A stretch of DNA of 8,389 bases. Source: Patescibacteria group bacterium. GTDB taxonomy: Bacteria; Patescibacteria; Microgenomatia; Daviesbacterales; UBA10151. The translations under genes were made by a program, and so were the position numbers. This document shows, piece after piece, positions 5,724 through 8,389 of the stretch; position 1 is the stretch's first letter, and the number at the start of each line of letters is the position of its first letter. Under the pieces are notes generated by a model, which worked only from the letters and a program-made list of their open reading frames with translations, ran no database searches and was not told where the DNA came from. The stretch spans positions 1-8,389 of the forward strand of contig JAMCTD010000053.1 in NCBI GenBank assembly GCA_023380995.1, in the 5' to 3' direction.

Positions 5724-6914
5724 TTAGAGGATATGCCAATACAAAGTAACTATGCCATTTTGATGATCCACAATCACGCCTTTGCCCATTGATGAACCGC
5801 CAGAAATATTATAATTACATGGAGCTTGGGTAGAGTAAGCAACGCCGTTATCAGCAGCTAAAATGGGGCGTCCTACTCCTTCGTGTGATTTAGGAGCGAT
5901 ATCTAAGCCTGTATGGGCAGAAGGAAATCCAAAGACTCTATAAACTTCTCCGTATTCAGTAGTGATTACTGTGTCTCCGGGTGGATAGCCTTGCAAAGGA
6001 GAACCTAATTTACCATTCTCAAGGAGATTATGTGGGTTAATTCTATTTCCCACAATTTTTCCTCCTTCTACTTTAGCATTCTCAAATACCTCAAAATGCA
6101 AATGTGGTCCGGTTGAACAACCTGTTGAACCCATGGCTGCAATTGTTTGACCTTTAGTTACAGGTCCGATTACAGGTCCAACATTGGAGATAGCTTGAGC
6201 AATAGAATTTATTTCAGCTCTCAGTTGTGAAATTAAGGCTTGGAATTTAGCCTCATCGTTTTTGGTAACCTTTAATAGTTCATCCTTGGCTTTTTTCTGT
6301 TCATCAAGTTGTTGTTTATAAACTACTAAGTCTTTATTTAATTTTTCTGCCTCTTGTTGCCTTGTTTGTTTGTCTTGTTTTTGATCGTTGTAAGCAAATT
6401 TAGTGGCCTGCAGCTCGTATAATTTTTTCTTATCATAAGCTTGGGCAACCTGGATATATTTTAGCCTTTCGATTAAGTCAGCAAATCCGTGAGTTGAAAA
6501 AAGTAAATCTATAGTGGAAACAGCGTTACTGTATTTATATGTCTGAACGATCCTTTGAAGCAAAATTTCCGACAATCTGTCTAAGGTGATACCGATCCTT
6601 TCAATTCTTGTGGCAAGATCGTTAATTTCTCTTTTGAGTTTTTCTATTTTTAGATTTGTTTCTTCAATTTTTAAAGTAGTGACTTGAGTTTGACCATCTA
6701 TCAGATTAAGTTGGGATTTTAATGTTTTTTCCTGTTTTTGGGTATCAGCAAGTTGAGCCTCAATTTTTTCGATTTCTGCTTGTTTCTCTAAGAGTTGTTG
6801 TTGTAGGTCGTTGGTGGATTGGGCAAAGCTAGGGTATAGGGTATTGGGTATCGGATATAGAAAGACAAAAGCTGTAAAACTAAGCGCTAAAAGAGATAAT
6901 AAGATTTTTCTCAT
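5724..6914 (-). CDS. Exported coiled-coil peptidoglycan endopeptidase, M23 domain apparently permuted
   Basis: 396 residues, ATG start 9 bp after ftsX. Signal peptide about 1-31 (S-F-A/Q). Long coiled coils at about 33-120 and 155-245 flank ILLQRIVQTYKYSNAV...IDLLFSTHGFADLIERLKYIQ, which resembles the PcsB/EnvC coiled-coil region that docks on FtsX. The M23 (LytM) motifs follow in unusual order: KGQTIAAMGSTGCSTGPHLHFEV (254-276) comes first, then HTGLDIA (334-340), ILAADNGVAY, GVIVDHQNG (379-387) and LYWHIL (391-396) at the very end. In ordinary M23 enzymes the HTGLD half precedes the GPHLHFEV half. All expected ligands and catalytic residues are present (H334, D338, H394, H271, H273), so activity is plausible, unlike the degenerate LytM domain of EnvC. 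It has two cysteines only (266, 366). The place after ftsE-ftsX fits an FtsEX-gated septal hydrolase. No good ribosome binding site was seen. Confidence 0.9.
   Translation of the reverse strand: MRKILLSLLALSFTAFVFLYPIPNTLYPSFAQSTNDLQQQLLEKQAEIEKIEAQLADTQKQEKTLKSQLNLIDGQTQVTTLKIEETNLKIEKLKREINDLATRIERIGITLDRLSEILLQRIVQTYKYSNAVSTIDLLFSTHGFADLIERLKYIQVAQAYDKKKLYELQATKFAYNDQKQDKQTRQQEAEKLNKDLVVYKQQLDEQKKAKDELLKVTKNDEAKFQALISQLRAEINSIAQAISNVGPVIGPVTKGQTIAAMGSTGCSTGPHLHFEVFENAKVEGGKIVGNRINPHNLLENGKLGSPLQGYPPGDTVITTEYGEVYRVFGFPSAHTGLDIAPKSHEGVGRPILAADNGVAYSTQAPCNYNISGGSSMGKGVIVDHQNGIVTLYWHIL
6832..6859 (-). repeat. Heptanucleotide tandem repeat in M23 signal-peptide region
   Basis: On the + strand: gggtata, gggtatt, gggtatc, ggatata, i.e. 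four 7-bp units with small differences. On the coding strand this gives the Y-P-I-P-N-T-L-Y-P stretch between the hydrophobic core and the cleavage site of the M23 peptidase. The period is not a multiple of three, so gain or loss of one unit would shift the frame. Confidence 0.6.
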
Positions 6915-6923
6915 CAGATTTCA

Positions 6924-7796
6924 TTATATTTTCAAGTACCGCCTGACAGCGCTGATTGACCCTATACCTCCAATCACAATAGCTAAAATTAAGCTGGATA
7001 CCAGAACTGCCAGCATAAATAAAGGATTGACTGGTAAAAGCCTAACTTCCCCTAAGTATCCTTGCAGGAAAGGTTCAAAGTACCAAAGTACGGAGTATGA
7101 AAGAAGCCAAGCTGCAATAGTTCCTGCTACTCCATAAAAAATTCCCTCCAATATAAAAGGAGTTCTGATAAAAGCAGGGGATGCTCCCAAAAGTCTCATA
7201 ATTTCTATTTCATTCCTTTTGAGCCGTATCTTAAAACCAATAATCATCACTATTACAAGTGTGGCAAAAATCATCAAAAATCCAACAGTTACTCCGCCAA
7301 CAACCCTGATGATACCAGTAACAGAAGTTAAGGTGGATACGACATCCTCTGGAACTATAACCTCAGATACCACAGGCTCTCTTTTTAAAACCTCTGCAAC
7401 TGCTTGTAGGTCTTGGGGGTTTTGAGTAGAAATTTCAAGTGAAGCAGGAAGAATATTAGCGCTTACTAATTCCAAAAGCGCAGGATCGTTTTTATTCCTG
7501 TCCCGGTATATTTGTAATGCTTCATCTTTGGAAACAAATTTTGTTTTGGTTACTTTAGTATCCTGATGCAGCGCGTTTTCTATCGCTGATACATCCTGAC
7601 TGGTAGTTCCTTCTTTAAAGAAGGCGATTACTTGAGGTTTGCTTTCAAAATAACGTAAAGTAGTTTGTGACCCTGCTGCCAAAATTATAAAAGTCTGAAG
7701 CGCCAGAAAAGTTAAGAACATTACCATAAAGGCAGCAATCGCCTGAAATGGTGTGCGCCTGATATTCCGTTTTGTAAACTCAAATGCTCTGTTCAT
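6924..7796 (-). CDS. ftsX: Cell division ABC transporter permease FtsX
   Basis: 290 residues, ATG start 3 bp after the ftsE stop, so almost certainly cotranscribed and coupled. FtsX pairs with the ATPase FtsE and transmits its cycle to a peptidoglycan hydrolase outside the cell. Layout is as in the family: short cytoplasmic N-terminus, TM1 about 18-42, an extracellular domain about 43-158 (with KFVSKDEALQIY and ILPASLEI, typical FtsX stretches), then TM2 about 161-189, TM3 about 211-238 and TM4 about 257-281. The cytoplasmic loop I-R-L-K-R-N-E-I-E-I-M-R-L-L-G-A-S (190-206) is the FtsX/MacB signature that contacts the ATPase. Length is normal and nothing is missing. The peptidase gene 9 bp downstream encodes the likely partner of the extracellular domain. 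Confidence 0.96.
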   Translation of the reverse strand: MNRAFEFTKRNIRRTPFQAIAAFMVMFLTFLALQTFIILAAGSQTTLRYFESKPQVIAFFKEGTTSQDVSAIENALHQDTKVTKTKFVSKDEALQIYRDRNKNDPALLELVSANILPASLEISTQNPQDLQAVAEVLKREPVVSEVIVPEDVVSTLTSVTGIIRVVGGVTVGFLMIFATLVIVMIIGFKIRLKRNEIEIMRLLGASPAFIRTPFILEGIFYGVAGTIAAWLLSYSVLWYFEPFLQGYLGEVRLLPVNPLFMLAVLVSSLILAIVIGGIGSISAVRRYLKI

Positions 7797-7799
7797 ATG

Positions 7800-8389
7800 T
7801 TATGACTTTAAGTCATATTTACCCTCTTTAGTATCACTGGTTATTTTACCTTTTTTAAGGATTACAACCCTTCTTTTTAAGGTATTAACAATTTCCTGGT
7901 TGTGGGTGGCCATTAAAATTGTGGTACCCCATGAATTTATTTCATTTAGCAGCTGAATTACTCCCCAGGCAGTTTTGGGATCCAAATCTCCTGTTGGTTC
8001 ATCTGCTAATACCAAATCAGGTTTGCCAACAATTGCCCTGGCAATAGCAGTTCTTTGGGCTTCTCCCCCAGAAAGCTGTTTCGGAAAGAGGTTTCTTTTG
8101 TCCCAAATTTCCACGAGCTTTAAGGTATGCTCAACCATTTTAGAAATTTCTTCATCTGTTTTGTCTTGCACCTCTAATGTTAAAGCCACATTTTCAAAAA
8201 CAGTTCTGTCATCCAGTAATTTAAAATCCTGAAAAACTACACCAACTTTTCTTCTGAAGTGAGGTACGTCACGATTTTTGATTTTAGTGATATCTATATT
8301 GCCAAGCATAATTTTGCCGCTTGTTGGTAAAATCTCCCGGGTTAAAATACGCAGTAGCGTAGATTTACCCGCACCAGATGGGCCTACGA
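7800..8389 (-). CDS. ftsE: Cell division ATP-binding protein FtsE, 5' end beyond window
   Basis: The frame stays open to the right edge, about 196 residues visible; only the first 30 or so residues of a normal FtsE are lacking. The internal ATG at 8307-8309 is not the start, because codons upstream encode the Walker A motif G-P-S-G-A-G-K-S-T immediately inside the edge. Other ABC ATPase motifs follow in order: Q-loop (V-V-F-Q-D-F-K-L-L), signature L-S-G-G-E-A-Q-R, Walker B (L-V-L-A-D-E-P-T-G-D-L-D) and the switch histidine in M-A-T-H-N. The A-D-E-P-T-G-D-L-D and M-A-T-H-N stretches together with the adjacent ftsX identify FtsE rather than a generic LolD/MacB ATPase. It energises the FtsX complex at the division site, on the cytoplasmic face. 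Confidence 0.95.
   Translation of the reverse strand, partial: VGPSGAGKSTLLRILTREILPTSGKIMLGNIDITKIKNRDVPHFRRKVGVVFQDFKLLDDRTVFENVALTLEVQDKTDEEISKMVEHTLKLVEIWDKRNLFPKQLSGGEAQRTAIARAIVGKPDLVLADEPTGDLDPKTAWGVIQLLNEINSWGTTILMATHNQEIVNTLKRRVVILKKGKITSDTKEGKYDLKS

Noticed and set aside
6811..7137. 108-codon + strand open frame across the M23/ftsX junction
   Set aside because: Antisense to two well-identified genes, with no recognisable motif.
8307..8309. ATG at 8309 as the start of ftsE
   Set aside because: The Walker A motif is encoded upstream of it in the same frame, right up to the edge.

Overview
The window is AT-rich with compact genes, spacers of a few bases and overlapping neighbours. 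Its protein set (GT-C-type membrane glycosyltransferase paralogues, FtsE/FtsX beside a coiled-coil M23 peptidase, a lamin-tail-domain surface protein, TsaE) looks most like a Candidate Phyla Radiation (Patescibacteria) bacterium, probably Microgenomates-like. That placement is inference from gene content; there is no rRNA or other phylogenetic marker here. No RNA gene, CRISPR array or insertion sequence was seen.

Left part (1-4110): three paralogous polytopic membrane proteins of the PMT/GT39-like (GT-C) class. The first (+) is cut by the left edge. The second (-) is interrupted in frame by one TAG codon, leaving a 320-residue and a 177-residue piece. The third (+) is intact at 512 residues. 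All three share a C-terminal soluble module with a W-Y-G motif, and the first two also share an I-I-E-P motif where the third has K-E-P-N-R-G. They alternate in orientation: genes 1 and 2 are convergent with a 5-bp gap, genes 2 and 3 are divergent from a 43-bp spacer. The TAG of gene 2 lies inside an exact 22-bp copy, on the opposite strand, of part of the C-terminal coding region of gene 1.

Right part (4093-8389, all on the - strand): a tight run read right to left as ftsE (5' end beyond the window), ftsX, an exported coiled-coil M23 endopeptidase, an exported lamin-tail-domain protein with a C-terminal membrane anchor, and tsaE. FtsEX is expected to gate the peptidoglycan hydrolase during division. 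The lamin-tail protein is probably a wall- or membrane-anchored surface protein. TsaE acts in the unrelated t6A tRNA-modification pathway and may simply share the transcript.

The most notable observation is the order of motifs in the M23 domain. The GSTGCSTGPHLHFEV half comes before the HTGLD...LYWH half, so the domain appears circularly permuted while keeping every expected zinc and catalytic residue. Also notable are the 22-bp inverted repeat at the site of gene 2's break and a 4 x 7-bp tandem repeat in the signal-peptide region of the M23 gene.
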